This document shows, one piece after another, positions 42,168-50,895 of a DNA stretch of 64,000 nucleotides (positions are counted from its first letter, which is position 1; the number at the start of each line of letters is the position of its first letter). Origin of the DNA: Anaerostipes butyraticus (GTDB taxonomy: Bacteria; Bacillota; Clostridia; Lachnospirales; Lachnospiraceae); the NCBI RefSeq assembly GCF_016586355.1, contig NZ_BLYI01000070.1, positions 1 to 64,000 of the forward strand. The letters run 5' to 3'. Both the position numbers and the translations under genes were made by a program. The notes beneath the pieces were generated by a model, which saw nothing but the letters and a program-made list of their open reading frames with translations, had not been told where the DNA came from and searched no databases.

Positions 42168-42773
42168 ATGACAGCACAGGACTATATGAAAATTCTGGTA
42201 GAGGATCTCCACTCCGCCGTTGTCTCCACCATCGGAGACGACGGACACCCGGAGACCCGTACCATTGATATGATGCTTTGGGATGACAAGGGCGTCTATT
42301 TCCTCACCGCAAAAGGGAAAAATTTTTACAAACAGCTGATGGAGCAGAAATATCTTGCCCTGACTGCCGTAAAGGACAAGAAATCCATTTCTCTGCGGGG
42401 CCGGATCCGGAACATCGGAACCGGAAAACTCAATGAAATTTTTGAAAAGAACCCATATATGAAAGAAATCTATCCGGAAGGCACCCGCAGTCCTCTGGAA
42501 GTCTTCCTCCTGTATGAAGGCAGCGGCGAATATTTTGACATCAGCCTCCCTTCCCATGTAGTCAGAGACTCCTTCGCCGTTGGCAGCGGGACCGTAAGGC
42601 GCTCCGGCTATTATGTTGGAGCTGACTGCATCGGCTGCAAACTGTGCTATTCCGTCTGTCCGCAGAAATGCATTGACATTTCAAAAAAGCCGGTGGAAAT
42701 CGATCAGAATCGCTGTCTGCGCTGCGGAAAATGCGCCCAGATCTGTCCGAAGCAGATCATTGAAAAAATATAA
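42168..42773 (+). CDS. FMN split-barrel domain fused to 2[4Fe-4S] ferredoxin
   Basis: 201 residues. Residues 1-125 form a PNPOx-like barrel (AVVSTIGDDGHPETRTIDMM, GVYFLTAKGKNFYKQL). Residues about 150-201 hold two full clusters: CIGCKLCYSVCPQKC and CLRCGKCAQICPKQ. The barrel would carry flavin and the ferredoxin part would deliver electrons, giving a self-contained reductase. The physiological substrate is unknown. Ends at a strong terminator. Confidence 0.85.
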   Translation: MTAQDYMKILVEDLHSAVVSTIGDDGHPETRTIDMMLWDDKGVYFLTAKGKNFYKQLMEQKYLALTAVKDKKSISLRGRIRNIGTGKLNEIFEKNPYMKEIYPEGTRSPLEVFLLYEGSGEYFDISLPSHVVRDSFAVGSGTVRRSGYYVGADCIGCKLCYSVCPQKCIDISKKPVEIDQNRCLRCGKCAQICPKQIIEKI

Positions 42774-42818
42774 CGGCCAGATTCCTTCTTCTCTCAGAAG
42801 GATCTGGTCCTTCTTTTT
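42774..42818 (+). terminator. Terminator of the flavin-protein operon
   Basis: GGCCAGATTCCTTCT pairs with AGAAGGATCTGGTCC, then TTCTTTTTAT. Confidence 0.75.
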
Positions 42819-43031
42819 ATTCTTTTTTCCGGTACTTTGACGGCGCCTCCCCAAATTTCTTATGGAAAATCCTCGTCATATAATTCGGATGAACGCGAAT
42901 TCTTTTGCCACATCTTTCAGGACTAATTTTTCCGCATAGTTAACATCCAGATAAAATTTCACTTCATCCGCTACAGAATTTTGTTTTCTCTGATTCTCTT
43001 CAAAAGGAATTTCTTCAAATAAATACGCCAT
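42817..43031 (-). pseudogene. AraC-family regulator remnant
   Basis: Minus strand from ATG 43031: VADEVKFYLDVNYAEKLVLK then DVAKEF, followed after a frameshift (about 42888) by RVHPNYMTRIFHKKFGEAPS and a stop at 42817. This is the double helix-turn-helix of AraC proteins; the effector domain is missing. Confidence 0.7.
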
Positions 43032-43271
43032 GATCTAATTCAGCAGACTGTATCCTGATTGTTACCAATTCCGATCAGTTCCCGGATCTTACCTTTACCA
43101 CAGAACGTTCCGCCGTACAAAACGAAACAGAAATCTGCTCCTTCTAAATCGGAAAAAAGAACTCTACCGGCAGCGGAGAGTTCTTTTTTCCGTCCTGGGA
43201 TCCTTATTTGACTCATTTCTGATATAATGAAATCATATCATTCATAGGAAACTGAAAGGAGAATGTCTTTT
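43032..43271. other. Gap with an isolated bidirectional terminator
   Basis: GGAAAAAAGAACTCT (43151-43165) pairs with AGAGTTCTTTTTTCC (43177-43191): a perfect 15-bp stem with T-runs both ways and no gene left to serve, probably the relic end of a deleted gene. A TATAAT at 43222-43227 is a possible -10 for the next gene. Nothing else seen. Confidence 0.55.
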
Positions 43272-43889
43272 ATGAAAGTATTATTAGTCAATGGAAGTTC
43301 CAGGGAAAAAGGCTGCACTTACACTGCTCTGAACGAAGTGGCCCGCTCTCTGAAAGAAGAAGGAATTGAAACTGAGATTATTTTTATTGGGAACAAACCT
43401 CTGCCAGACTGTCTTGCCTGTGGAAAATGCGGGGAGACCGGCGAATGTGTATTCCACGACATTGCCAATGACCTGGTAGAAAAGGCCAAAACCGCCGATG
43501 GCTTTGTATTTGGATCTCCGGTCTACTACGCTCATCCAAGCGGCAGACTTTTAACAGTTCTGGACCGTGCATTCTATTCCGGTTCCAGATATTTCGCTCA
43601 TAAACCGGGAGCTGCTGTGTTAAGCGCCAGAAGAGCCGGCACCACTGCTTCCATGGATGTCATCAACAAATATTTTACCATTGCTTCCATGCCTGTAGTT
43701 TCTTCCACCTACTGGAATCATGTATACGGCAATGAACCGGAGGAAGTAATGCAGGATAAAGAAGGCCTTATGACCATGTACAACATTGGGAAAAATATAG
43801 CATGGCTGCTGAAGTGTATCGAAGCTGGTAAGAAAAACGGAATTCCAGTTCCGGAAAACGAGAAAATCGCAACCAATTTTATTCGATAG
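43272..43889 (+). CDS. Flavodoxin-family NAD(P)H-dependent FMN reductase
   Basis: Start taken at 43272 (MKVLLVNGSSREKG), with AAGGAG 11 bases upstream; the ATG at 43263 is too close. About 205 residues. FMN-phosphate loop NGSSREKGCTYTAL, a CLACGKCGETGECVF segment typical of the iron-sulfur flavoprotein/NADPH-FMN reductase group of anaerobes, and FGSPVYYAHPSG at the isoalloxazine site. Single gene with a strong terminator. Confidence 0.85.
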   Translation: MKVLLVNGSSREKGCTYTALNEVARSLKEEGIETEIIFIGNKPLPDCLACGKCGETGECVFHDIANDLVEKAKTADGFVFGSPVYYAHPSGRLLTVLDRAFYSGSRYFAHKPGAAVLSARRAGTTASMDVINKYFTIASMPVVSSTYWNHVYGNEPEEVMQDKEGLMTMYNIGKNIAWLLKCIEAGKKNGIPVPENEKIATNFIR

Positions 43890-43904
43890 ACAAATCATAG
43901 ACAG

Positions 43905-43949
43905 CAGGCCGCCGGAAGCGCATAATACGCTTCCGGCAGCCTGTTTTTC
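43905..43949 (+). terminator. Terminator of the flavodoxin-family gene
   Basis: CAGGCCGCCGGAAGCG pairs with CGCTTCCGGCAGCCTG, then TTTTTCT. Confidence 0.85.
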
Positions 43950-44006
43950 TCTTTTACATTATAATATTCTTTTGGTCTCTTCCTGTCTGTAAATATATAT
44001 TTCCGT

Positions 44007-45185
44007 TTATTCCCCGATCAGAGAAAGCAGTGATGTTCCGATCATATGATCCTCCGGCTGAATGTCATAATTCTCTCCAATGGTCGCTCCGATTACCCCA
44101 AAGGTATCCTGTACCGGAAGTTCTCTCTTATTCTTCATCGATGGAGAATAACAAAGAAGCGGCACCATCTCTCTTGTATGGTCTGTTCCGGTATACGTTG
44201 GGTCATTTCCGTGATCCGCCGTAATCATCAGAAGATCATCTTCTCTCAGTCGTTCCAGAAGGATTCCAAGATTCTCATCGAACATTTCCAGTTCTTTCGC
44301 ATATCCTTCAGGATCTCTCCGATGTCCCCAAAGAGCGTCAAAATCCACCAGATTCGTAAAGCATAATCCATGGAAACTGGTATCTGCCAGTTCTATCGTC
44401 TGTTCCATTCCATGCACACTGGACTGGGACCTGTGAGATTCAGTGATCCCTTCTTCCGCAAAGATATCCACAATCTTTCCGATGCTGATCACATCATATC
44501 CACGATTTTTCATAAGATTCAACATAGTGTTTTTGAAAGGTTTCACCGCATAATCATGGCGATTTGCTGTTCTCTTGAACTCCCCCTTTTTCTCTCCTAC
44601 ATACGGCCGTGCAATTACCCTCGCCACTTTCCAGTCCGGGCGCATGGTAATTTCTCTGGCCTTTTTGCAGCAGTCATAGAGAACATCCAGCCCTGTATAC
44701 TTTTCATGTCCGCAGATCTGCAGAACAGAATCCGCGGATGTATAAAGGATCATATCTCCCGTTTCGATTTCATGCTCCCCATATTCATCCAGGATTTCCG
44801 TTCCGCTGGCCGCCTTGTTTCCCACAAATTTCTTCCCACACTTTTCTTCCAGTTCACCGATCAGTTCCTGCGGAAAGCCTGTCTCTGTAAATGTCTGAAA
44901 GGGCTCTTTGATTTCCAGTCCCATCATTTCCCAGTGACCGGTCATTGTGTCTTTCCCACGGCTTTTTTCTTTCAGCTTCATGTGGCAGCCAACGAAATCA
45001 TCTGATCTGCCAAGAAGATTTCCAATTCCCAGCTTTCTTAAATTAGGAATCTTCAGGTCCTTTTTATATTCCCATATATGTCCCAGCGTATTGACTCCCT
45101 TATCACCATAGGCTTCTGCATCCGGCATCGCACCGACTCCCAGGGAGTCCAGTACGATCACAAAAATCCGTCTATACTTCTCCAT
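44007..45185 (-). CDS. deoB: Phosphopentomutase
   Basis: About 392 residues; start at 45185 ([20 protein letters not shown]) with AAGGGA upstream. Alkaline-phosphatase-fold mutase converting (deoxy)ribose-1-phosphate to the 5-phosphate in nucleoside salvage. Metal and catalytic motifs: [61 protein letters not shown]. It directly follows the stump of a nucleoside phosphorylase, its normal operon partner. Confidence 0.95.
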   Translation of the reverse strand: MEKYRRIFVIVLDSLGVGAMPDAEAYGDKGVNTLGHIWEYKKDLKIPNLRKLGIGNLLGRSDDFVGCHMKLKEKSRGKDTMTGHWEMMGLEIKEPFQTFTETGFPQELIGELEEKCGKKFVGNKAASGTEILDEYGEHEIETGDMILYTSADSVLQICGHEKYTGLDVLYDCCKKAREITMRPDWKVARVIARPYVGEKKGEFKRTANRHDYAVKPFKNTMLNLMKNRGYDVISIGKIVDIFAEEGITESHRSQSSVHGMEQTIELADTSFHGLCFTNLVDFDALWGHRRDPEGYAKELEMFDENLGILLERLREDDLLMITADHGNDPTYTGTDHTREMVPLLCYSPSMKNKRELPVQDTFGVIGATIGENYDIQPEDHMIGTSLLSLIGE

Positions 45186-45189
45186 AAAA

Positions 45190-45372
45190 TCAGTCCCTTT
45201 CGATGAGTTTTTCAATGGCTCTGACTGCTACCTCTGTCTCCAGTGCAGTATCATAAAATCCTTCATTGGATAATCCTGCTTTTTCTCTTTCCTGGTTTCC
45301 TACTGCCAGAAGAATCTTTCCGCATCTCACTCCCAGATAATTCGCAACCGTAAACAATGCCGCTGATTCCAT
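45190..45372 (-). pseudogene. Nucleoside phosphorylase, C-terminal 60 residues only
   Basis: MESAALFTVANYLGVRCGKI is the C-terminal region of the PNP/UDP phosphorylase family, where the Glu of ESAAL normally contacts the ribose. In frame upstream a TGA precedes the ATG immediately, so about three quarters of the gene is gone. The stump ends 4 bases before the deoB start, the usual operon order. Confidence 0.8.
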
Positions 45373-45976
45373 TCATATATCTCATAAACCATCTTTCCCC
45401 GCCGAAAGCCGCAAACATTGCCGTCTGGAGAGTCAGCATGGAAACACATGCGTCAATATATCCCACTTTCCTAAGGATCATAAGCACCGGCGACTTCCTG
45501 TTTCGCTCTTTGATCAGATGAGCAATGGCTGCGCCCATCTTATAGAACATATAAAGCGCCGCCGCATAAATGGTAAATCCCGGATATTGTTTCCCTCCCT
45601 GAGCGTCAACCAGCAAAATAACCATTCCCGCCAGAACAATCGTCATAAACAAAAATAAGACGCTGTTTTTGCGGTAAATCCGTATTTCATTTTTCATCCG
45701 CTCCTGCTGGTCCAGCTTCACAAACCTCCTTTCCTGCCAGACAATCCGCAGTCTCATTATACTTAAAAGAATATAATAAGCAGCCAGGCTTCCAAACCAG
45801 GCGGAGCTGCTCATTAATCCGGTTACTCCGTTTAAGACAGCAAATATCACATTTCCCGCGGTACCCGGAACCGCAGACAAAATCATCCTCATCCGATTAT
45901 TTTCTTTCAGTTTTCTCAGATGCACATTTCTTTCTATTTTTTTCTTCTCCACATTTTCATCATACCATATTTTCAT
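45263..45976 (-). CDS. Membrane protein gene with a foreign C-terminal tail (deletion fusion)
   Basis: 237 codons from ATG 45976 (AAAAGGA site). Residues about 1-195 form a four- or five-helix membrane protein (SAVPGTAGNVIFAVLNGVTG, NSVLFLFMTIVLAGMVILLV, IYAAALYMFYKMGAAIAHLI) common in Lachnospiraceae, function unknown. After about residue 198 (FMRYMNGISG) the frame runs out of phase through the nucleoside phosphorylase DNA, giving a polar SSGSRKPGKRKSR tail. The protein has thus lost its last helices. Confidence 0.65.
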   Translation of the reverse strand: MKIWYDENVEKKKIERNVHLRKLKENNRMRMILSAVPGTAGNVIFAVLNGVTGLMSSSAWFGSLAAYYILLSIMRLRIVWQERRFVKLDQQERMKNEIRIYRKNSVLFLFMTIVLAGMVILLVDAQGGKQYPGFTIYAAALYMFYKMGAAIAHLIKERNRKSPVLMILRKVGYIDACVSMLTLQTAMFAAFGGERWFMRYMNGISGIVYGCELSGSEMRKDSSGSRKPGKRKSRIIQ

Positions 45977-46110
45977 TTTCGTTGTCCTTTTCCACTTTTA
46001 TCTTACTTCTGTTTTGTTTCCGTATTATGATTCTTTTGTTTCTAAATTATTAAAATCATGCTATAATAGTAGACAGGATTCGAAGTCCACAAACTTTACA
46101 GGAGAACACT

Positions 46111-46902
46111 ATGAATTTGCAGAATGAGAAGGATATTAAAATTGCCTTTTTTGATATTGATGGCACTCTGATCGATATGAACCGGAAAAACATTTCAAAT
46201 CAGATGCTGGATTGTCTGATCCGTCTGAAAGAAAATGATATTATTCTTTGCATTGCTACCGGAAGACCTCCGGCCAGCGTACCTCATTTCCCTGGAATCG
46301 AATTTGATGCTTTTTTAACTTTTAATGCTTCATATTGTTTCACAAAAGATAACATTATTTTGAGCAATCCGATTCCATCCTCTGATGTACAGCAGATCAT
46401 CACCAATGCAAAAACAATCGGCCGTCCTGTCGCTCTGGCCGGCACCAGACAAATCGGCGCCAATGGTATAGATGATGACCTGGCCGAATATTTTGCAATT
46501 TCCAAACAGACGATCGACATTGCCGATGATTTTGAAGCACTGGCACAGGATGAGATTTATCAGATTATGGTGGGGTGCCGCGCAGCAGATCATGATCTGC
46601 TTGTAAAAAATGCACCAGGTGCAAAAGTAACAGCCTGGTGGGACCGCGCCGCAGATATCATCCCTTCCAATGGCGGTAAAGGTATGGGCGTAGAAAAAAT
46701 TCTTTCTTACTATGGACTGACCAGAGATCAGGCCATTGCTTTTGGTGACGGCTCCAATGATATTGAAATGCTGGAAGCTGTGGGCACCGGCGTTGCCATG
46801 GGCAATGCCACAGAGAATGTGAAGCAGGCTGCCGATGTCGTCTGTGGTTCTGCTGCTGAGGAAGGCATTTATCATTACTGTCTGGATCATCACCTGATTT
46901 AA
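46111..46902 (+). CDS. Cof-type HAD hydrolase
   Basis: 263 residues, C2-cap HAD phosphatase. Motif I FFDIDGTLID, motif II CIATGRPPASV, Lys motif NGGKGMGVEKIL, motif IV FGDGSNDIEML. All catalytic residues are present. Such enzymes hydrolyse sugar phosphates, FMN or pyridoxal phosphate; substrate unknown. Ribosome site AGGAG; single gene. Confidence 0.88.
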   Translation: MNLQNEKDIKIAFFDIDGTLIDMNRKNISNQMLDCLIRLKENDIILCIATGRPPASVPHFPGIEFDAFLTFNASYCFTKDNIILSNPIPSSDVQQIITNAKTIGRPVALAGTRQIGANGIDDDLAEYFAISKQTIDIADDFEALAQDEIYQIMVGCRAADHDLLVKNAPGAKVTAWWDRAADIIPSNGGKGMGVEKILSYYGLTRDQAIAFGDGSNDIEMLEAVGTGVAMGNATENVKQAADVVCGSAAEEGIYHYCLDHHLI

Positions 46903-46933
46903 ATCATTTTGACTCTATTCATTTTTTTCATAT

Positions 46934-46967
46934 AGCCGGATATCATTTTTTGTGATGGTATCCGGCT
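46934..46967. terminator. Hairpin between HAD gene and the converging small gene
   Basis: AGCCGGATA pairs with TATCCGGCT; the 3' end of the 93-residue gene lies inside the stem-loop. Confidence 0.5.
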
Positions 46968-47224
46968 TCCTTTATGTTCTTTTCTCTCTGCTCTCTGCGC
47001 TGCTCCTGTTCTTCCTTCAGTCTCATTTTTGCTTCTTCAATCGTTTCTCCGTCTTTTGTCAAAAACTGATCCACGAAGGAATCTTCGATTTCTTTATATT
47101 TTCCTACGACACTTTCCTCAATTTTCTTATATCCGCCGACTGTACTGTTTTCGATCTTTTTATATCCTCTGACTACTTTCTCTGCGATTTTCTGATTTGC
47201 TTTTACTAATTTTGATTTTGCCAT
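46943..47224 (-). CDS. Small charged repeat protein (YKKIE repeats)
   Basis: 93 residues, all helical and highly charged. Three tandem units of about 12 residues with core VxGYKKIExS (VVRGYKKIENST, VGGYKKIEESV, VGKYKEIEDSF) precede a Glu/Arg/Lys tail. Ribosome site AAAGGAG. Seen in Lachnospiraceae as a conserved hypothetical; it may form amphipathic helices on a membrane or nucleic acid. No function assigned. Confidence 0.6.
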   Translation of the reverse strand: MAKSKLVKANQKIAEKVVRGYKKIENSTVGGYKKIEESVVGKYKEIEDSFVDQFLTKDGETIEEAKMRLKEEQEQRREQREKNIKEAGYHHKK

Positions 47225-47359
47225 ATTGCCGCGCTCCTTTCCTTTCTTACTTTTTTCTGACTATATTTACAAATCCTATTCTTATTCTGTTGCTGTTTTA
47301 TTCCCGATTTGTTGCTGATATGTTAATTGCACGTTTTTTCTTAAAATCTTTTAATCAGA

Positions 47360-47485
47360 CAAGAAAGAATCCTGCTTTGCAGGATTCTCCGCCTGCGGCG
47401 GGGCGCATGAGCGGTATCTTCCGTTCCGCCGCAGTGTGATTCTCGCGGAGCGTTTTTATTTCATAGGAACGAAGTTTCCTATTAA
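47360..47485. repeat. Structured GC-rich intergenic element (REP/MITE-like candidate)
   Basis: About 125 bases of nested dyads: AGAATCCTGC-TTT-GCAGGATTCT (47367-47389), a CCGCCTGCGGCGG / CCGCCGC pairing, GATTCTCGCGGAG echoing GATTCTCCGC, and ATAGGAA-CGAAG-TTTCCTAT at the end (47463-47482). GC content is far above the neighbours. The first hairpin recurs in variant form at 58985-59009. Confidence 0.4.
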
Positions 47486-47516
47486 AAAAAAAGACCCGAT
47501 CTTTACAGATCAGATC
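47484..47516 (-). terminator. Terminator overlapping the MerR stop codon
   Basis: GATCTGATCT pairs with AGATCGGGTC (G-U pairs allowed) on the minus strand and nine T follow; the TAA stop is inside the loop. Confidence 0.7.
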
Positions 47517-47772
47517 CTTCTTTCAGTATCTCTTTTATTTCCGGAATGGTTTTCTTCTCACTTCTCAGCTTCATGATATAGGAAATCCGTTCTACGCTTT
47601 CCTTCCTCCTGTATCGTCTTGTCATGTTCTCCTCCTGCTGCTCAAAGGGAAGAATCCCTTCTTCCGTATAAAATTTTAAGGTGCTGTACCGTACATCCGT
47701 TAACCTTACCAGTTCTCCTATGGTAACATACTCCGCCTTTTCAATTACTTCCATGCTCCTGCGCCTGGACAT
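47503..47772 (-). CDS. MerR-family regulator
   Basis: About 89 residues; start at 47772 (MSRRRSMEVIEK) because AAAGGAGG precedes it. Helix-turn-helix YVTIGELVRLTDVRYSTLKF and EEGILPFEQ, then MTRRYRRKESVERI, is the MerR pattern. Only a short dimer helix follows, with no effector domain. It follows the GOLPH3-like gene and shares its transcript. Confidence 0.8.
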   Translation of the reverse strand: MSRRRSMEVIEKAEYVTIGELVRLTDVRYSTLKFYTEEGILPFEQQEENMTRRYRRKESVERISYIMKLRSEKKTIPEIKEILKEGSDL

Positions 47773-47791
47773 AGAACTTCCTCCTTTATCC

Positions 47792-48451
47792 TTAGTGCGC
47801 TGCTGCTCCTGTCGCAATGATGCAGGCAATCAGCATCTCAATATGTTCTGTCATTTTCTTTGCTCTCTGCCCCCAGCTGCTCTCTCGAATCTCTTTTAAT
47901 TTTCCTTTCAATTCTTTCTGTTCATATTTTGAAAAATACTCTTTCAGACAGTCTGCCTGATCCAGAAGCACGGTGAGGATTACTACATCCTCTGTAATCT
48001 CTCCTTCTTCCAGGAGTTCCGCGCGAATCTTCTCAATCACACCGGTACGTGCTTCTTTGGACGGAACCAGAATCTGCCTCTTATTCAAAAGCCCCGCTTC
48101 CGATTTTATCATCATCCCATTCTCTTCCAGAGAGTCCTTCACAGACTGGGTCAGCTGCTTCAGTGCTTTGTCCGTAAAAGTAATCATATATTCGTCAATT
48201 ACTTTCTCTATCTTAACTGCCTTTTCAGGGTTCAGTTCATCATAGAGCGGTTTCAAATACGCCATTTTCTCCGGCAGTTCCGCTGTAATCTCCACCATCT
48301 TCTGATCCATGGAAATACATCCTTCCAGCTGAAGCTCCATTAATCCTGCGCCTACAAAACAGGTTGCCCGCTTCAGATCATACGCTGGAAGCTTTCCCTT
48401 TTCATTTAATGCACAAACAAGATATTCCTGTGCAATGGATAAATCTTTCAT
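47792..48451 (-). CDS. GOLPH3/VPS74-family protein (GPP34)
   Basis: 219 residues matching the GPP34 family: LSIAQEYLVCALNEKGKLPA at the start, CFVGAGLMELQLEGCI, a variable middle, ILTVLLDQADCLKEYFSKYE and a C-terminal hydrophobic IEMLIACIIATGAAA. In eukaryotes the fold binds phosphatidylinositol-4-phosphate at the Golgi; bacterial members are known but have no established role. Paired with a MerR-type regulator, suggesting regulated expression. Confidence 0.8.
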   Translation of the reverse strand: MKDLSIAQEYLVCALNEKGKLPAYDLKRATCFVGAGLMELQLEGCISMDQKMVEITAELPEKMAYLKPLYDELNPEKAVKIEKVIDEYMITFTDKALKQLTQSVKDSLEENGMMIKSEAGLLNKRQILVPSKEARTGVIEKIRAELLEEGEITEDVVILTVLLDQADCLKEYFSKYEQKELKGKLKEIRESSWGQRAKKMTEHIEMLIACIIATGAAAH

Positions 48452-48540
48452 AAGATCCTCCCTTCCGCCGCATATTACTTACTACTTACGATTTAATGAT
48501 ACTGTGTATGTTTTGAAATGTCAACAAAAATTTTTCACTT

Positions 48541-48566
48541 AAAAAGAGAGCCGTTCTCCGGCTCTC
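48541..48566 (-). terminator. Terminator of the 2-hydroxyacid dehydrogenase gene
   Basis: GAGAGCCG pairs with CGGCTCTC around GAGAA, then TTTTT on the minus strand. Confidence 0.8.
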
Positions 48567-48576
48567 CCGCTTCTAT

Positions 48577-49524
48577 CTATATTTCCACCTTATTCAGCTG
48601 TTTGCCTTCCAGCCATGCATACAGATTTTCAAATACAATATCTGCTCTCTGTTCCATAGACTCTTCGGATGCAAAGGCAATGTGCGGTGTTACGATCGTA
48701 TTTGGCGTATGAAGCAGCGGATGTTCTGCATCCAGCGGAGGCTCCGTCTCAAACACATCACAGGCAGCTCCCGCAATCCTTCCTTCTGTCAATGCCTTTG
48801 CAAGAGCCTCTGAATCTGCCACCGGACCTCTCGCCGTATTAATCAGCACCGCTGTTTTCTTCATCATCCGAAGCTGTTCTTCTCCGATCATTCCTCTGGT
48901 CTCTTCTGTTAAAGGACAATGCAGAGATACGATATCTGCCTCTTTTAACAGTTCCTCCAGCGTTACCTGACGGTCAATGGCCGGATGTTCCACTCTGCTT
49001 CTGCTGTATGCGATCACTTTACAGCCAAACGCTTTACAAAGTTCTGCTGTTCTCTTTCCAATCGCTCCGGCTCCTATGATACCAACGGTTTTGCCGCACA
49101 GCAGATTCCCGATCAATCCGTCTTTTGTTCCGCCTTCCCTGCATCTTTGCTCTGTCTGTTTTACATTGCGAAGCAGCTGGATCATGAAACTGATGCAAAG
49201 TTCTGCCACAGCCTGCGTTGCATACCCGGAAGCATTGCTGACGGCAATTCCCCTTTTTCCCGCTTCATCCATCGGAATATGATCCACACCGGTAAATGCC
49301 ACATCGATATATTGAAGGTGAGAGGCTCTCTCAATAGCTTCCCTGCTCAATGGCATATTGGCAAGCATGATAATATCTGCATCTTCACACCGCTCTGCCT
49401 GCACCCTGGGATCTGTATTTTTTTCATAAACGACAAATTCATGTCCCATTTCATTTAACTTTTTCGTTTGTTTCCGGATAATTTCTTCCGAAACTCCCAA
49501 ACCCTCCAGCAATACAATTTTCAT
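48577..49524 (-). CDS. D-2-hydroxyacid dehydrogenase (NAD-dependent)
   Basis: 315 residues, third member of the family in this window. GxGxxG in VGIIGAGAIGKRTAEL; catalytic Arg in NTARGPVAD, Glu in VFETEPPL, His in TPHIAFAS. Closest in style to glycerate/phosphoglycerate-type dehydrogenases. Single gene, ATG preceded by GGAGG. Confidence 0.87.
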   Translation of the reverse strand: MKIVLLEGLGVSEEIIRKQTKKLNEMGHEFVVYEKNTDPRVQAERCEDADIIMLANMPLSREAIERASHLQYIDVAFTGVDHIPMDEAGKRGIAVSNASGYATQAVAELCISFMIQLLRNVKQTEQRCREGGTKDGLIGNLLCGKTVGIIGAGAIGKRTAELCKAFGCKVIAYSRSRVEHPAIDRQVTLEELLKEADIVSLHCPLTEETRGMIGEEQLRMMKKTAVLINTARGPVADSEALAKALTEGRIAGAACDVFETEPPLDAEHPLLHTPNTIVTPHIAFASEESMEQRADIVFENLYAWLEGKQLNKVEI

Positions 49525-49722
49525 TTTACGATATCCTCCTGTTCCCTTTTTTCTTTTAAGTATAGCATGAATCCAGATGGAATCTATTCTTTTTCATAAA
49601 AACCCTTCTGTTATAACATCTGCCTATAACCAGTCCTTATTATTAAATATTATACAGGACTTCCATCGTCTGATATGATACTAACCAGACAAAACAAACA
49701 ACGAATTCAGGAGGCAAGATTT

Positions 49723-50838
49723 ATGACAAAAATACACACACCTTTTCGATATGACTATGTAGGAAGTTTTTTAAGACCAGAAGCTTTGAAAGCTGCAAGA
49801 GCTGATTTTGAAGCGGGAAAAATTTCAGAAGAAGAACTTCACAAAACAGAAGACCAGTGCATTACAGACCTGGTAAACAAACAGAAAAAAGCCGGATATC
49901 ATGTGATCACAGACGGAGAATTCCGCAGATCCACATGGCATCTTGATTTTATGTGGGGATTCAATGGTGTGGAACATCATAAGACAGAAAAAGGAATCGC
50001 GTTCCACGGGGAACCTGCCCTGATTGACGATACTTACCTGGTTGGAAAAATCTCCGCCGGACACCACCCATTTGTAGATCATTTTAAATTTGTAAAAGCT
50101 TTGGAAGATGAAAATACTGTGGCAAAGCAGACCATTCCGGCTCCTGCTCAGTTCCTCCTTCAGATGATCGTACCTGAAAATCTGGAATCTACCAGAAAAT
50201 TTTATCCAACAGATGAAGAACTGATTGCCGATATTGCCAAAGCTTATCAGAAAGTCATCCGCGATTTCTATGACGCCGGATGCCGCAATCTCCAGTTTGA
50301 CGACTGCTCCTGGGGACTGTGCATGTCAGATGAAGAAAACGGAAACAAAGAAGTGAACGATTATATCAAAGGCACCATGGAACAGCTTTTAACCGTCAAT
50401 AACCTGGCGCTGGAAAATAAGCCGGAAGATCTGGTTGTGACAACCCATGTCTGCAGAGGAAATTATCACTCTACTTTCTTTAGCAGCGGCGCCTATGATC
50501 CTGTGGCGGAAACATTATTTGTCCGTGAAAATGTCGATGCCTACTATCTGGAATATGACGATGAACGTTCCGGTGGATTTGAACCATTGAAATATGTGCC
50601 TGAAAATAAAAAGGTTGTTCTTGGTCTGATCACAACCAAGTCTCCGGTTCTGGAAGATAAAAACGAAGTGATCGCAAGGATTCATGAGGCAGCAAAATAC
50701 GTCCCTCTGGATCGTCTTTATTTAAGCCCTCAGTGTGGATTTGCTTCCTGTGAGATTGGAAACAAGCTGACAGAAGAAGAACAGTGGGCAAAATTAAAAC
50801 TCGTAAAAGAAATCGCAGAAGAAGTCTGGGGCGCATAA
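49723..50838 (+). CDS. MetE-like methyltransferase (cobalamin-independent, YxjG/YxjH type)
   Basis: About 371 residues; start at 49723 (MTKIHTPFRYDYVGSFLRP) with AGGAGG upstream. It corresponds to the C-terminal catalytic barrel of cobalamin-independent methionine synthase only. Zinc and homocysteine sites are seen in VITDGEFRRSTW, LQFDDCSWG, VTTHVCRGNYHS and SPQCGFAS. Probably moves a methyl group from a methylated thiol or folate donor to homocysteine. No SAM riboswitch or T-box is visible upstream; a repeated TATAAC (49612-49632) may be a regulator site. Confidence 0.85.
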   Translation: MTKIHTPFRYDYVGSFLRPEALKAARADFEAGKISEEELHKTEDQCITDLVNKQKKAGYHVITDGEFRRSTWHLDFMWGFNGVEHHKTEKGIAFHGEPALIDDTYLVGKISAGHHPFVDHFKFVKALEDENTVAKQTIPAPAQFLLQMIVPENLESTRKFYPTDEELIADIAKAYQKVIRDFYDAGCRNLQFDDCSWGLCMSDEENGNKEVNDYIKGTMEQLLTVNNLALENKPEDLVVTTHVCRGNYHSTFFSSGAYDPVAETLFVRENVDAYYLEYDDERSGGFEPLKYVPENKKVVLGLITTKSPVLEDKNEVIARIHEAAKYVPLDRLYLSPQCGFASCEIGNKLTEEEQWAKLKLVKEIAEEVWGA

Positions 50839-50857
50839 ATGCCCTCACATCAAACAA

Positions 50858-50895
50858 TCCGGGAACCCGGGGAGTTATCCCTGAATTCCCGGATC
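50858..50895 (+). terminator. Hairpin after the MetE-like gene
   Basis: ATCCGGGAA pairs with TTCCCGGAT and CTTCTTT follows; modest T-run. Confidence 0.55.

Noticed and set aside
49525-49722. SAM riboswitch or T-box before the MetE-like gene
   Set aside because: No S-box junctions, no T-box sequence and no terminator in the 198-base gap; only a repeated TATAAC was seen.
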